Source of the DNA: an uncultured Pontibacter sp.
GTDB taxonomy: Bacteria; Bacteroidota; Bacteroidia; Cytophagales; Hymenobacteraceae
Assembly (NCBI RefSeq): GCF_947499215.1
Contig: NZ_CANMNI010000001.1
Coordinates: 806,001-870,000 of the forward strand
Direction of reading: 5' to 3'
Length of the DNA: 64,000 bases
Below are positions 1 to 10,636 of the stretch, one piece after another. A program made the position numbers and the translations under genes. Every line of letters begins with the position of its first letter. Positions within the stretch are counted from its first letter, which is position 1. Under the pieces are notes generated by a model that ran no database searches, was not told the DNA's origin, and saw only the letters and a program-made list of their open reading frames with translations.

Positions 1-160
1 CATCGTCAGCCATCATCGAGATGACCTTATCAGAGTCCCTAGCGTTCCAAGCACCAATAAACTCTTGGTTTAGTGCCTGCACATTTACCGCGTCCCCCTC
101 AGACTTCGAACACGAAGCCAGCAGGAAAATCGCAAATAGAGTATAAAGGAATGTTTTCAT
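1..160 (-). CDS. Partial lipoprotein, SnoaL-like/DUF4440-type (N-terminus only; runs off the window start)
   Basis: Reverse strand from ATG at 160 reads MKTFLYTLFAIFLLASCSKSEGDAVNVQALNQEFIGAWNARDSDKVISMMADD...; lipobox LASC followed by the 'FxxAWNARDxDKV..MMADD' pattern of SnoaL-like proteins. Confidence 0.7.
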   Translation of the reverse strand, partial: MKTFLYTLFAIFLLASCSKSEGDAVNVQALNQEFIGAWNARDSDKVISMMADD

Positions 161-275
161 GATTTCTATCTTTTAATTGAAGACCACGCACAGTACGTAC
201 AAACTGAAGCGTGGGGTTTATGCTTCCCCACCCAGTAATGAACTGAGTGAGGAAAGCTACACTTACTCAAGCGGA

Positions 276-857
276 TTACCAGCTCTTTCTGCGAATCTCA
301 GAGGTATGGTAAGGCTTGCTGCGGTCACCATAGTCTAGGTTTGGCAAGTAATTGGCGTAGACCATCTGCGGACTAGGACTGTTGTCAGCCGCATACATCA
401 TTGCCAAGGAGTTTGCTGCGGCAGTCTCAGCCGGAGTTGCCGCCACTAAACCTGTCTTAGGTGCAGGAGCTGCTTTGGCAGGCGTGTTTTTAGCTACTGT
501 CGCTCTGTTTGCGGCTGCTCGATCTGCAGCGGCTGCACGCTGCGCGGCAGCGGCTCTTTCAGCGGCGGCTACTCTGGCAGCTTCTGCCTCACGCTCTTTC
601 TGCTTATTGTCGATAACCTTACCAACACCGTAACCTACAGCACCACCGGCAACACCACCTACAACACCACCTACTACGCGGTTACGCTTATGGATAATGG
701 CACCTGCAGCGGCACCAGTACCGGCACCGATCACGGCACCCTTAGCTTGTGGGCTCCAGCCAGTTCTTTTCTCCTGCGCTTCAGCCGATCCTGCAAAAGC
801 AACTGATACCATCAGCGCCATGCTCATTATATAGCTTACCTTTTTCATGACTTTCAT
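276..857 (-). CDS. Glycine-zipper (YMGG-like) protein with Ala-rich coiled region
   Basis: Signal peptide, then GAVIGAGTGAAAGAIIHKRNRVVGGVVGGVAGGAVGYGVG; charged Ala-rich segment follows. Confidence 0.8.
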   Translation of the reverse strand: MKVMKKVSYIMSMALMVSVAFAGSAEAQEKRTGWSPQAKGAVIGAGTGAAAGAIIHKRNRVVGGVVGGVAGGAVGYGVGKVIDNKQKEREAEAARVAAAERAAAAQRAAAADRAAANRATVAKNTPAKAAPAPKTGLVAATPAETAAANSLAMMYAADNSPSPQMVYANYLPNLDYGDRSKPYHTSEIRRKSW

Positions 858-1148
858 TTTTAAATTGAAAAAACATTAAACTCTTTCGGCATACCAATTA
901 CAAGTTGTGTGCCAGTCCAAAGAGAAAGCGAATACAAAAGGCTTATGAATAGATATTAAGCAGCTATTACACAACCTTTAGCAAAATCATAAATAATTGA
1001 TTTAAAACAAATTGAACCATAAATCGGATTACTTCAGAAAGAAATAAGTACCTAAAAAAATATTTTAAGAAAAATTTCTTCTGAGGCCAAACAGTGCAAT
1101 ACACTGGATCTATCTTGCTTTTGCAGCTGAATAAATTATCTTTAAGTA

Positions 1149-2695
1149 TGAAAATACCGCACGCTCTTTTCACTCGCTTCACAGCACTCATCCTGATGCT
1201 GATTCTTGGCTTCTCCTGCCAACGCATTCAAAAGGAAGCCTCTTATGATTTGCTCATTAAAAATGCGACTGTTGTTGATGGGACAGGCTCCGCACCTTAC
1301 AAAGCGCATGTCCTAGTTAGTGGCGACACAATCGCTAAAATCGACCGGGATACAAGTGTTTCTTATGCGGCAAACAGCACTATTGATGCACAGGGCTTAT
1401 ACCTGACACCGGGCTTTATAGACACACATGCGCATGGTGATCCCCTCGAGACGCCTGAGTTCAGCAACTTCCTATCCATGGGTGTGACGACTATTTGCCT
1501 CGGCCAAGACGGTTTTAGTCCGGAGCGCGAAGACTTGGCGGAATGGATGCAGGAAGTGAATGATAAAAAACCGGGTGTTAACATAGCCATGTTTGCAGGG
1601 CACAACACCCTGCGTATGCTATCCGGCGTTCAATATGACTCGCTGCCATCTTCCGATGGCTTGGCTAAAATGGAGCAACTTCTAGTCAAGTCTTTCGAAG
1701 CCGGTTGCTTTGGTATGACAACCGGTTTGGAGTATAACCCGGGCTACTACGCCCGCAGTAATGAATTAAACAGACTGGCTAAAGTGGTTGGTGCTAAAGA
1801 CGGTCTTATCATGAGCCACATGCGCAATGAGGACGATGCCTATGTAGAGAATTCGATCCGGGAGCTGCTCGCCCAAGGCGTATACTGTCCTGTGCATGTG
1901 TCGCATATTAAAGTAGTATATGGCAAAGGCGAGGAAAGAGCTAACCAAATACTTCAGCTTCTGGATTCTGCTAGGCGGCAAGGTATAAAAGTGACGGCCG
2001 ATTTCTATCCTTATACCGCCAGCTATACTGGCATCGCCATCCTGTTCCCTGACTGGGCTAAAAAACCGCATGATTATAATAATGTCCTTCAAACTCGCCG
2101 CACAGAACTTGCCGAGTTTCTGAAGAACAAGATCATACAGCGAAATGGCCCTGAAGCTACGCTGATCGGCTCCGGACCTTACAAGGGAAAAACCCTGAAA
2201 CAAGTAGCCGAAGAACTCAACAAGCCCTTCGAACTTGCCCTGATGGAGGACATCGGTCCTTATGGTGCTGATGGCGCTTACTTTATTATGGACGAATCCC
2301 TGCAGGAGGCTTTTCTGAAAGACCAGCATGTGATGGTTTGCAGTGATGGCAGTCCCTCCATGCGGCACCCCAGAAGTTTCGGAACCTTTGCTAGAGTGTT
2401 GGAAACCTATGTAGCTAAAAAACAGCTTCTCACGCTCGAAGAGGCCATTCACAAAATGACAGGTCTGTCAGCCCAAACAATAGGTATAAAGGACCGAGGG
2501 CTCATTCAAACTGGCTACAAGGCAGACCTCCTGCTTTTCAGATTGCAAGAAGTAAAAGAGAATGCCACTTACGAGAACCCGCTTCAGGAGGCCTCAGGGT
2601 TTAGCTATGTTATGGTGAATGGGATTGTAGTGAAAGAGGATGGGCAGTTAAACGGCGAAAGAGCAGGCCGCATGCTGCAAAAAAGAGTGCTATAG
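1149..2695 (+). CDS. N-acyl-D-amino-acid deacylase family amidohydrolase (lipoprotein)
   Basis: ORF 1094-2695; likely start ATG 1149 (MKIPHALFTRF...LGFSCQ lipobox); GFIDTHAHGDP metal motif, SHMRNEDD, VMVCSDGSPSMRHPRSFGTFARVL. Confidence 0.85.
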
Positions 2696-2727
2696 TTTCA
2701 ATCTTCCTAGTTTTTAGCACAAGCTAA

Positions 2728-2790
2728 ATTGTAAATAAATTGGCCTGATAATTATCATTTCGGTAATTATCAGGCCAATTTATTTACAAT
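2728..2790. terminator. Perfect 27-bp-arm inverted repeat with 9-nt loop (terminator or palindromic element)
   Basis: ATTGTAAATAAATTGGCCTGATAATTA - TCATTTCGG - TAATTATCAGGCCAATTTATTTACAAT; lies 33 bp after the deacylase stop. Confidence 0.6.
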
Positions 2791-2969
2791 ACTTATTATT
2801 TATATTATATCAATAAATTTTTTATATATAAAAAGTATAATAAATAATAATCATATAACAAATATGTGCCTGTATGAGTAACTCAGTCTACCATACACTC
2901 GTATTGTAATCAAATACGTTTTTATTTAATTATTCTTATTGCCAAATCTCACCCTTGCAATTTTAGACT

Positions 2970-3764
2970 ATGAGGCCTTTATCTGTAAAGTATATATTTA
3001 GTTTATTAGCTTTTCTAACTTTATTTTCTGCTTGTACAGGTACAAGAGAAGCTGTTTACTTTAATAATATAGGTAATACAGAAATAGCTGGCAACCCTGA
3101 GGACTTAGAGCCTATCATCCAGTCTAATGACCTGCTAAACATTAGTATTAATAGCCTAAACCCAGCTGCATCTGAGCTATTCAATGTTTCTAGCCAAAGT
3201 TCCGCGCGTATTTCAAATTCTGCCGCAACTAGCACCATGTCCCCTGTAATTGGCTATTTAGTAGACCAAGATGGTTTTGTTCAGTTGCCTTTTTTAGGAA
3301 GAGTAAAAGCTGCGGGATCAACTAAAAAAGAGTTTCAGAATGTTATCAGGAATGAGTTGGTCAATAGGAAATTACTCGTCGATCCAATTGTAGATGTACG
3401 TTATCTCAATTACAAAGTCTCAGTACTAGGCGAAGTTGCCCGCCCTTCTGTTCTAACCATTCCAAATGAAAAAATAACACTCTTGGAAGCCCTCGGTCTC
3501 GCAGGTGACTTAACGATCTATGCTAGTAGAAATAATGTGCTGCTGATAAGGGAAGAAGACGGTAAAAAGAAACTTACCCGTATCGATCTTACATCGGATG
3601 AGATATTTAAATCACCATACTACTATCTAAGATCAAACGACATTATTTATGTCGAGCCAAATAAAACAAAGATTCAAAACGCAAGTCCAGCTAGGCAATG
3701 GTTGCCTGTCATATTCAGTGGCTTGACAGTTTTTGTGATTGCAATTGATCGACTGACAAGATAA
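2970..3764 (+). CDS. wza: Polysaccharide export outer-membrane lipoprotein (Wza/BexD family)
   Basis: Lipobox LFSAC; SLBB-type segment YKVSVLGEVARPSVLTIPNEKITLLEALGLAGDLT; C-terminal TM. Confidence 0.88.
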   Translation: MRPLSVKYIFSLLAFLTLFSACTGTREAVYFNNIGNTEIAGNPEDLEPIIQSNDLLNISINSLNPAASELFNVSSQSSARISNSAATSTMSPVIGYLVDQDGFVQLPFLGRVKAAGSTKKEFQNVIRNELVNRKLLVDPIVDVRYLNYKVSVLGEVARPSVLTIPNEKITLLEALGLAGDLTIYASRNNVLLIREEDGKKKLTRIDLTSDEIFKSPYYYLRSNDIIYVEPNKTKIQNASPARQWLPVIFSGLTVFVIAIDRLTR

Positions 3765-3784
3765 ACTCTAATTTATGAAAGCTT

Positions 3785-6109
3785 ATGAGTAATAGTGTAA
3801 GTGGCTCCGAAGACAGCTTTTTATCTTCTATCATGCACAAATACTTGCCATTTTGGCCTCTGTTTGTATTGTTATTGCTCCTATCTGTGGCAGGAGCATG
3901 GGCGTATCTTCACTTTTACGCTACTCCGGTGTATGAAGTAACGGCCTCCTTAATGATTAAAGATGAAAAGAAAGGTGTAAGTGATTCAAAATTAACTGAA
4001 TCTATAGACGCTTTTACAGCTAACAAAACTGTTGAAAATGAAATAAATGTATTCCAATCTAGAGCTTTAATGCTCCAAGTCGTTAATGATTTAAAGTTGT
4101 ACGCACCTATTTACGAAGAAGGTAAATTTAAATCAACATCAGCATATACCTCATCTCCGATCATAATAGAGCTTAAAGAACCAGAAAAAGCACAGAATAC
4201 TCCAAAGGTCTACTTCACTTTTGATAAAAATCAAAATATTGTACTAATTAACGATAAGGAATATTCACTCGACCGATGGCTTAATACACCTTACGGTACC
4301 CTTAAGTTCTCTAGTAATCCCCATAAATCTACTTATGTCGAGTACCCATTGTATTTCTCGATTATCAATCCAAATAGTGTCGCAAATGGCTTAATTGCTA
4401 GAATAAGAATACAGGCTTCCAGTAAGTTCTCCTCTGTTGTAAATATGAACATGAAGGATTCTGTACCACAGAGAGGCGAAGACATTCTCAATCACTTGAT
4501 CAGTGCCTATAAGCAATTAGCTGTTAATGAAAGAAACAGGCTCGCAGCTAATACGCTTGAATTTGTTGAAGAACGCATTAAAACGGTCGTAGATGAGTTG
4601 CACGAATTAGAAAATGAGGTTGTACAGTTCCGTTCTACTCAAGGTGGTGTCAATCTCAGCGAGCAAGGGAGATTATACTTAGAGAACGTACGGGATAATG
4701 ACCGAAAAGTATCTGAAATTACTACCCAATTAGCTGTACTAGACAAAGTAGAAAAGTATGTTATGTCTAGAAACAACACAGCAAGTTTTGTCCCATCGAC
4801 TCTCGGCATTAATGACCAAGCCCTCAGCCAACTTCTGCAAAAGCTATATGATTCAGAGATTCAATACCAAAAATTAAAGTATACAACAGCTGAGAACAAT
4901 CCTTTACTTATAGCAATCACGAATGAAATTGATAACATTAGGCCGCGAATTTTAGAGAACATTCGTAACCAGCGCACAAACCTGCAGGCAAGCCGTGCTA
5001 ATCTGGCTTCCACTAATAATGCCTACAACTCAGTTTTACAATCTATTCCACAGAAAGAAAGGGAATTGATGGAGCTGAACCGCCAACAGACTGTAAAAAA
5101 TAATGCTTACAATTTTCTTCTTCAAAAGAGGGAGGAAACTGTACTTTCATACGCACCATCTGTAGAAGAGAGCAAAATAATAGACATGGCTGGCTCATCC
5201 TCTGCTCCAATTAGCCCACAGCCCATGTATATCTATCTTATGGCTATCATGGGGGCATTAGGAGTAGGCATCACCTTTATAGCAGGGAGAGAGTTGCTCA
5301 GCAGTAAACTTTTATTCCGTTCTGAGATAACACCATATACTAATGCACCCATTGTGGCAGAGCTTTGCTTTGTTAAACCGAATAAAGATGGCAAGTTTAC
5401 CGCACCTACAGAAGCTTCAGTGATAGAACAATTCAGACAACTGCGAGTAACATTAGGTTTATATGGGCGAACTTTCACCAAAAAGAAGATACTAGTTACA
5501 TCAAGTATCCCGGGAGAGGGTAAAAGTTATGTAAGTTCTAACTTAGCCTTGAGTTTGGCTTCATCGGGGAAAAAAGTTGCCCTTCTGGATTTTGACCTTA
5601 GAAACCCTAATACGTCATTTCAATTTGATTTATACAAGAGAGAAGGGATCATTGAATACTTAAATGCAGACATACCTTTACAGGACTTACTTTTAACTTC
5701 CTCTTTTAACAATTTAAGCATCTTACCTGCCGGTAATGAAATAGGCGATCATACCGAGCTTTTACTGAATGGCAAATTAGAATGCCTCTTCAGTCAGCTT
5801 GAAGACATTTTTGATTATCTTATTATTGATACCCCTCCAATAGATTTGGTTTCAGATGCATATCTATTATCAGAATTCTCAGATATCTCTTTGCTGGTAA
5901 TGCGACATGCTTATACACCTAAAAGTCTTGTTCAGCGCTTAAAAACAGATAACAAAATAAAGTCATTGAACAACACTGCGATTGTATTTAACGCGGTGAA
6001 ACCTAGAGGTTTTGTTAAGGGGCGCTATGGTTATGGCTATGGCTATGGCTACGAATATAAATATAAGGATAAAGCATATAGTAAGCACGGTGCGGTTGCG
6101 AAGGCGTAA
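3785..6109 (+). CDS. wzc: Wzc-type polysaccharide co-polymerase / BY-kinase tyrosine autokinase
   Basis: Wzz N-terminus, long coiled coil, Walker A SSIPGEGKSYVSSNLA, Walker A' VALLDFDLRNP, DTPP motif, Tyr-rich tail YGYGYGYGYEYKYKDKAY. Confidence 0.93.
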   Translation: MSNSVSGSEDSFLSSIMHKYLPFWPLFVLLLLLSVAGAWAYLHFYATPVYEVTASLMIKDEKKGVSDSKLTESIDAFTANKTVENEINVFQSRALMLQVVNDLKLYAPIYEEGKFKSTSAYTSSPIIIELKEPEKAQNTPKVYFTFDKNQNIVLINDKEYSLDRWLNTPYGTLKFSSNPHKSTYVEYPLYFSIINPNSVANGLIARIRIQASSKFSSVVNMNMKDSVPQRGEDILNHLISAYKQLAVNERNRLAANTLEFVEERIKTVVDELHELENEVVQFRSTQGGVNLSEQGRLYLENVRDNDRKVSEITTQLAVLDKVEKYVMSRNNTASFVPSTLGINDQALSQLLQKLYDSEIQYQKLKYTTAENNPLLIAITNEIDNIRPRILENIRNQRTNLQASRANLASTNNAYNSVLQSIPQKERELMELNRQQTVKNNAYNFLLQKREETVLSYAPSVEESKIIDMAGSSSAPISPQPMYIYLMAIMGALGVGITFIAGRELLSSKLLFRSEITPYTNAPIVAELCFVKPNKDGKFTAPTEASVIEQFRQLRVTLGLYGRTFTKKKILVTSSIPGEGKSYVSSNLALSLASSGKKVALLDFDLRNPNTSFQFDLYKREGIIEYLNADIPLQDLLLTSSFNNLSILPAGNEIGDHTELLLNGKLECLFSQLEDIFDYLIIDTPPIDLVSDAYLLSEFSDISLLVMRHAYTPKSLVQRLKTDNKIKSLNNTAIVFNAVKPRGFVKGRYGYGYGYGYEYKYKDKAYSKHGAVAKA

Positions 6110-6465
6110 ACTACGTCACTAAATCATAAGGAGTTAGATAGAATTAATCTGTTGAGCGCTATTGAGCAATTGCTAGTTAGAATGATTTGAGTCTCTCCTA
6201 TCTCTATACATTACTGGTTATGACGGAGACTTATCATTAACTGGTCACGGCTTTATTAAACTTATTTAATACAAGAGACAGACTTCTAGAAAGCGGGAAC
6301 ATGCTAAGCTTTGGTTGTCTAGGTTAAACAAACTTTAACTCACACATAAATAGGACTGATTGGCGGTTGATACGCATAATACTGAGTGAATACGGTATTA
6401 CACATACACTTAACCTCCTCATTGATTGATTCTTTTTATTAAGCATCCATATAATTTTTAGGCAG

Positions 6466-7539
6466 ATGAAGGTATTAGTTACAGGAACAGCAGGTTTTGT
6501 CGGTTTTCACCTAGCTGAAAAGTTGCTTAAAAGGGGCGATGAGGTAGTGGGTATTGATAATATAAATAATTACTATGATACTAGACTAAAATATGATCGG
6601 CTAGCCGAAAGTGGTATTGCAGAAGAGCTTGTTAATTGGAATAAAGAGGTTACCAGTTATAAGCATTCCAAATACAGGTTCATTAGGATGAACTTGGAAG
6701 ACAAGAATCAGCTGATGGATCTGTGTGCAAAGGAGAGCTTTGATGTGATTATGCATTTAGCTGCACAGGCAGGCGTTCGATATTCTATTACAAATCCGGA
6801 TGCCTACGCCCAATCCAATCTGATAAGTTTCCTTAATATACTGGAAGCAGGCAGACATAATAAAATTAAGCACTTGGTCTATGCCAGCTCCTCCAGTGTG
6901 TATGGTCTCAATCAGAAGATGCCGTTTTCTGTCAAAGACAATGTGGACCACCCGGTGTCATTGTATGCAGCTAGTAAAAAAGCGAATGAACTGATGGCAC
7001 ATACTTATAGCCATTTATATAGCATTCCTACCACAGGATTAAGATTTTTCACGGTTTATGGCCCTTGGGGAAGACCAGACATGGCATACTATAAATTCGC
7101 AGATTCTATTCAAAAAGGGATGCCTATACAAGTTTTTAACCATGGAAACATGGAGAGAGATTTTACTTACATAGATGATGTAGTAGAAGGTATTATCAGT
7201 GTCTTAGACAGACCCGCGGAGCCATGCTTAGAATGGGATAGTAAACAACCAAATCCATCACGATCCACAGCTCCATATTGTATCTATAACATAGGAAATA
7301 ACAGTCCTGTGAATCTACTGAAGTTTATTAAGGAAATTGAAAACTGCTTAGAGCAGAAAGCAATTCTGGAGATGCGAGATATGGAGCCGGGGGACGTCAC
7401 ATCAACTTGGGCTAATATAGATGATTTGATTGAGAACTTTAATTACCGTCCTAACACTCCTATCCAGCATGGGCTTAAACGATTCATTGACTGGTATAAG
7501 AACTACTACGCTAAAACGAGTAAGTTGGCATTGACTTGA
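6466..7539 (+). CDS. NAD-dependent sugar-nucleotide epimerase (UDP-glucuronate 4-epimerase-like)
   Basis: MKVLVTGTAGFVGFHLAEKLLKRGDEVVGIDNINNYYD; YAASKKANE (YxxxK); RFFTVYGPWGRPDMA. Confidence 0.9.
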   Translation: MKVLVTGTAGFVGFHLAEKLLKRGDEVVGIDNINNYYDTRLKYDRLAESGIAEELVNWNKEVTSYKHSKYRFIRMNLEDKNQLMDLCAKESFDVIMHLAAQAGVRYSITNPDAYAQSNLISFLNILEAGRHNKIKHLVYASSSSVYGLNQKMPFSVKDNVDHPVSLYAASKKANELMAHTYSHLYSIPTTGLRFFTVYGPWGRPDMAYYKFADSIQKGMPIQVFNHGNMERDFTYIDDVVEGIISVLDRPAEPCLEWDSKQPNPSRSTAPYCIYNIGNNSPVNLLKFIKEIENCLEQKAILEMRDMEPGDVTSTWANIDDLIENFNYRPNTPIQHGLKRFIDWYKNYYAKTSKLALT

Positions 7540-7677
7540 TTATCTCTTGCCCTCAACCTTATCTCAAAACTGTGTGAGTAAAGCCTTTTGTCAATTTTCC
7601 TAGTTCACTGTAGACGATCAGCAGCTTAACTTTAATTCCTTTACATTATTCTTTTAATTCTATAGAACTTCTACACA

Positions 7678-9246
7678 TTGAGCGACAATCTTACAAAGAC
7701 TCCACCACCACTGCCTAGAAAAGAAAACCTAAAGCAGCGGGCCTATCTTAACTCAGTGACAAGTTTCATTGACTACGCTGGAGCTCAAATTGTTGGGTTT
7801 ATAGTCAGTCCGTTCATAGTTAATGGATTAGGAAGCTCATTTTACGGAATATGGCAAATGCTCAGCCAAATGACCAATTATGCTGGTATGGCTGATACTA
7901 GGGCTACTCAAGTGCTAAAATGGTCAATAGCGAACAAAAGAGACGTTGCCTATGATGAAGAGCTAAAAAGCGAAGTTACTACGGCCTTAGTAGTGACAGG
8001 ATTAATACTGCCTATAGTGCTTGTTGTAGGAGGTATTATAGTTTGGTATGCTCCATACATTACGCAGGCAGACAAAGAGCACTATAATCTGATTCGCATC
8101 ACGTGCTCCTTTCTAGTTCTTGCATTGGTAATTAGTAAGGTATTTAACCTTTTTGAATCCGTATTAAGGGGGATGAACCTAGGCTACAAACGCATGGGTC
8201 TTCGTGCTGGAATAGTAGCAGTGAGTGGTGGTTTAAAAGTCCTTGCTATTACCCAAGGTTATGGACTCGTAGGTTTATCTATTATAGAAGTCTTCACTGC
8301 TGTTATAATAGGAACTACATTTTACATTATTGTGAAACAAAATATTGGTTGGTTTGGATTCGGCACTACCAACTTTTCAAAGGTTGTTTCCTATGGTAAA
8401 CTAAGCGGATGGTTTATGGCCTTCACCGGTTCGAAAATGTTTCTCCTCCATAGTGATAAAATCATTTTAGGATATATCATTGGCCCTATATTCGTCACGA
8501 AGTATACAATTACCATGTTCACGTCTTATGCTTTACAAGGGCTTGTAAATGCCGTAATTACTGGGGTTATACCTGGTATAGGAAGTTTATACGGCAGAGG
8601 GGAATATCATAAAGTCATCCAAGCTAGAAAAATCATCATATCACTCAATTGGCTTCTTGCAACTTGTCTCGGAGTGACGATTTTACTACTAAATAGATCC
8701 TTTATAGGGCTTTGGGTGGGAGAAGAACATTATGCAGGCACATTTGAGAATCTATTAATCATCTTGGTATCTATCCAAATTATCTTCTTTCAAATTGATA
8801 GCCTTATTATTAATGTAACACTTAATATGAAGAAGAAGGTATTATTTTCTTCAATAGCTTCATTGCTAACTATCTCAATAGCTTACTTTTTAGTCGAAAA
8901 ATATTTGATAGTCGGGCTATGTATAAGTATACTATTGGGAAGAGCAATTCTTACGATTGGCTATCCTTTCATATTAAAGGAAAAGATGCAAGAGAAGCAG
9001 CACGACTTTTCTTTAAGTATAATTCGTCCCTCAATTACCTGTTGCATTTTCTTCTTGATAGCCGCATACAGTAGCCAATGGATAGATTTAACTAATTGGC
9101 TGCAGTTGATTACAGCGGGCGTTGTATCTGTTCTTTTTATAGGGGTTCTATACTGGCGTATCGGATTGAGTACTGAGGATAGAATAGATGTTTGGAAGAT
9201 CTTATCTAATATAAAGCTATTCAAAAAGGAGGGCAAGGGTATTTAG
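7678..9246 (+). CDS. wzx: Polysaccharide flippase (MATE/MOP superfamily, Wzx-like)
   Basis: ~12 hydrophobic segments; NSVTSFIDYAGAQIVGFIVSPFIVNGLGSSFYGIWQML; TTG start assumed. Confidence 0.8.
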   Translation: MSDNLTKTPPPLPRKENLKQRAYLNSVTSFIDYAGAQIVGFIVSPFIVNGLGSSFYGIWQMLSQMTNYAGMADTRATQVLKWSIANKRDVAYDEELKSEVTTALVVTGLILPIVLVVGGIIVWYAPYITQADKEHYNLIRITCSFLVLALVISKVFNLFESVLRGMNLGYKRMGLRAGIVAVSGGLKVLAITQGYGLVGLSIIEVFTAVIIGTTFYIIVKQNIGWFGFGTTNFSKVVSYGKLSGWFMAFTGSKMFLLHSDKIILGYIIGPIFVTKYTITMFTSYALQGLVNAVITGVIPGIGSLYGRGEYHKVIQARKIIISLNWLLATCLGVTILLLNRSFIGLWVGEEHYAGTFENLLIILVSIQIIFFQIDSLIINVTLNMKKKVLFSSIASLLTISIAYFLVEKYLIVGLCISILLGRAILTIGYPFILKEKMQEKQHDFSLSIIRPSITCCIFFLIAAYSSQWIDLTNWLQLITAGVVSVLFIGVLYWRIGLSTEDRIDVWKILSNIKLFKKEGKGI

Positions 9247-9334
9247 CAGTGTAAAGCATATCCAGCTCAAGTTGCTATAAACTTTCAAAGCTATGGTCCT
9301 ACATTAATATTAAGACACAGATAAAAATAAGTTT

Positions 9335-10459
9335 ATGACAAAGAACAAAGTAGCTGTGATTCACTCTGATTCCAAAATAGAATCACTTTTTACACTCTTT
9401 CCATTAATTATTTCCAAATACAGCTCTCTTTTTGAGTTTATACATATAACATCAAAAAGAGCCATGCTTGTTGAGGGAGAATGTGTGGTATTAGTGCGTA
9501 CGTTTAAAGGAAATAGCGCATTTAAGGAAGATAACCAACGCAAGCGGGACTTTATTAAAAATTTCAAAAAGAGATTTAATAGAGTAATCGTGTTAGATGA
9601 TGGCGCTGGAAGCGATAGTCTCCATTATGAGTATATGGATTTAGTAGACTTATACTATAAAGGAAAGCTTCTGGTAGACAAAGAAAATTACTTAAAACCA
9701 ATGTATGGAAGCCAATACTTTACCAATTACTATAATTCTAAATTCGGTATAACAGACGAAAAAGTAAAGGTTAGACAACCTCCAAGCAACCCAGCTGTTA
9801 TAGATAAGCTTCGCGTTTCTTGGAATCTTGGATACGGAATGTACCCTATACCAGGCTCAACTTCTATCAAAGTTGCTAGGGAAGCTGTCTCCCTCAATTT
9901 CTCCAAAGCATTAAAACCATGGTACTCGTACAATTATAGTAGAATGATTAAGGAACTCAGCAAACCTGTATCATTTAATACCAAGGACAGTGTGGTACAT
10001 GCACGATTTGGCTGTAATTCTCTACCTAACACGATTGCTTATCAGAGACAAATTTTCCTTGAAAAATGCGCTAATAGTAAAAAAGTTGTAACTGGGAAAA
10101 TAAGTCAGAAGCAGTATAACAATGAACTCAAAAAAGTAGCCGCTGTATTAAGCCCTTTTGGCTGGGGTGAGATCTGCTTTAGAGATTTTGAAGCTATACT
10201 AAGTGGGGCACTATTAATCAAGCCTAATATGGATATGATAGACACTTGGCCTAACATTTACTTAGCTTCTACAACATACATCCCCGTTGACTGGAACGGT
10301 GATAATTTGATTGATACTATAGATTCAATAAATGACGCTTCTCAACAGCATTTGAATATGGTAGAAACTGCCAGAGAAGAATATAAGAAGGCTCTGTTAA
10401 AAGTCGACGACCGTGTTGAGAAATTCATTGAGGAAGTATCAGATTTTCATATTTCATAA
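9335..10459 (+). CDS. Glycosyltransferase (CgeB/group-1-like)
   Basis: C-terminal AAVLSPFGWGEICFRDFEAILSGALLIKPNMDMIDTWPNIY pattern. Confidence 0.65.
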   Translation: MTKNKVAVIHSDSKIESLFTLFPLIISKYSSLFEFIHITSKRAMLVEGECVVLVRTFKGNSAFKEDNQRKRDFIKNFKKRFNRVIVLDDGAGSDSLHYEYMDLVDLYYKGKLLVDKENYLKPMYGSQYFTNYYNSKFGITDEKVKVRQPPSNPAVIDKLRVSWNLGYGMYPIPGSTSIKVAREAVSLNFSKALKPWYSYNYSRMIKELSKPVSFNTKDSVVHARFGCNSLPNTIAYQRQIFLEKCANSKKVVTGKISQKQYNNELKKVAAVLSPFGWGEICFRDFEAILSGALLIKPNMDMIDTWPNIYLASTTYIPVDWNGDNLIDTIDSINDASQQHLNMVETAREEYKKALLKVDDRVEKFIEEVSDFHIS

Positions 10460-10636
10460 ATGCACCAAGTCAGAAATACCAGAAAATTAATTTTACTATG
10501 GCACCTCAGTTTATTTCTAATATGCTGCCTTCTCCCTTAGAATCGCCGGCACAATGGTAATATATAGTGCTATTATATTATAGGTAATAGTTCTATTAAA
10601 CAGAATGATAATTTACCAGTTTGTATATAATTTTCA

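Noticed and set aside
1766-2452. 228-aa minus-strand ORF
   Set aside because: Antisense shadow of the deacylase, which has strong family motifs on the plus strand.
6018-6075. Short tandem-like repeat 'ggctatggctatggc' at the wzc end
   Set aside because: Encodes the Tyr-rich autophosphorylation tail normal for BY-kinases.
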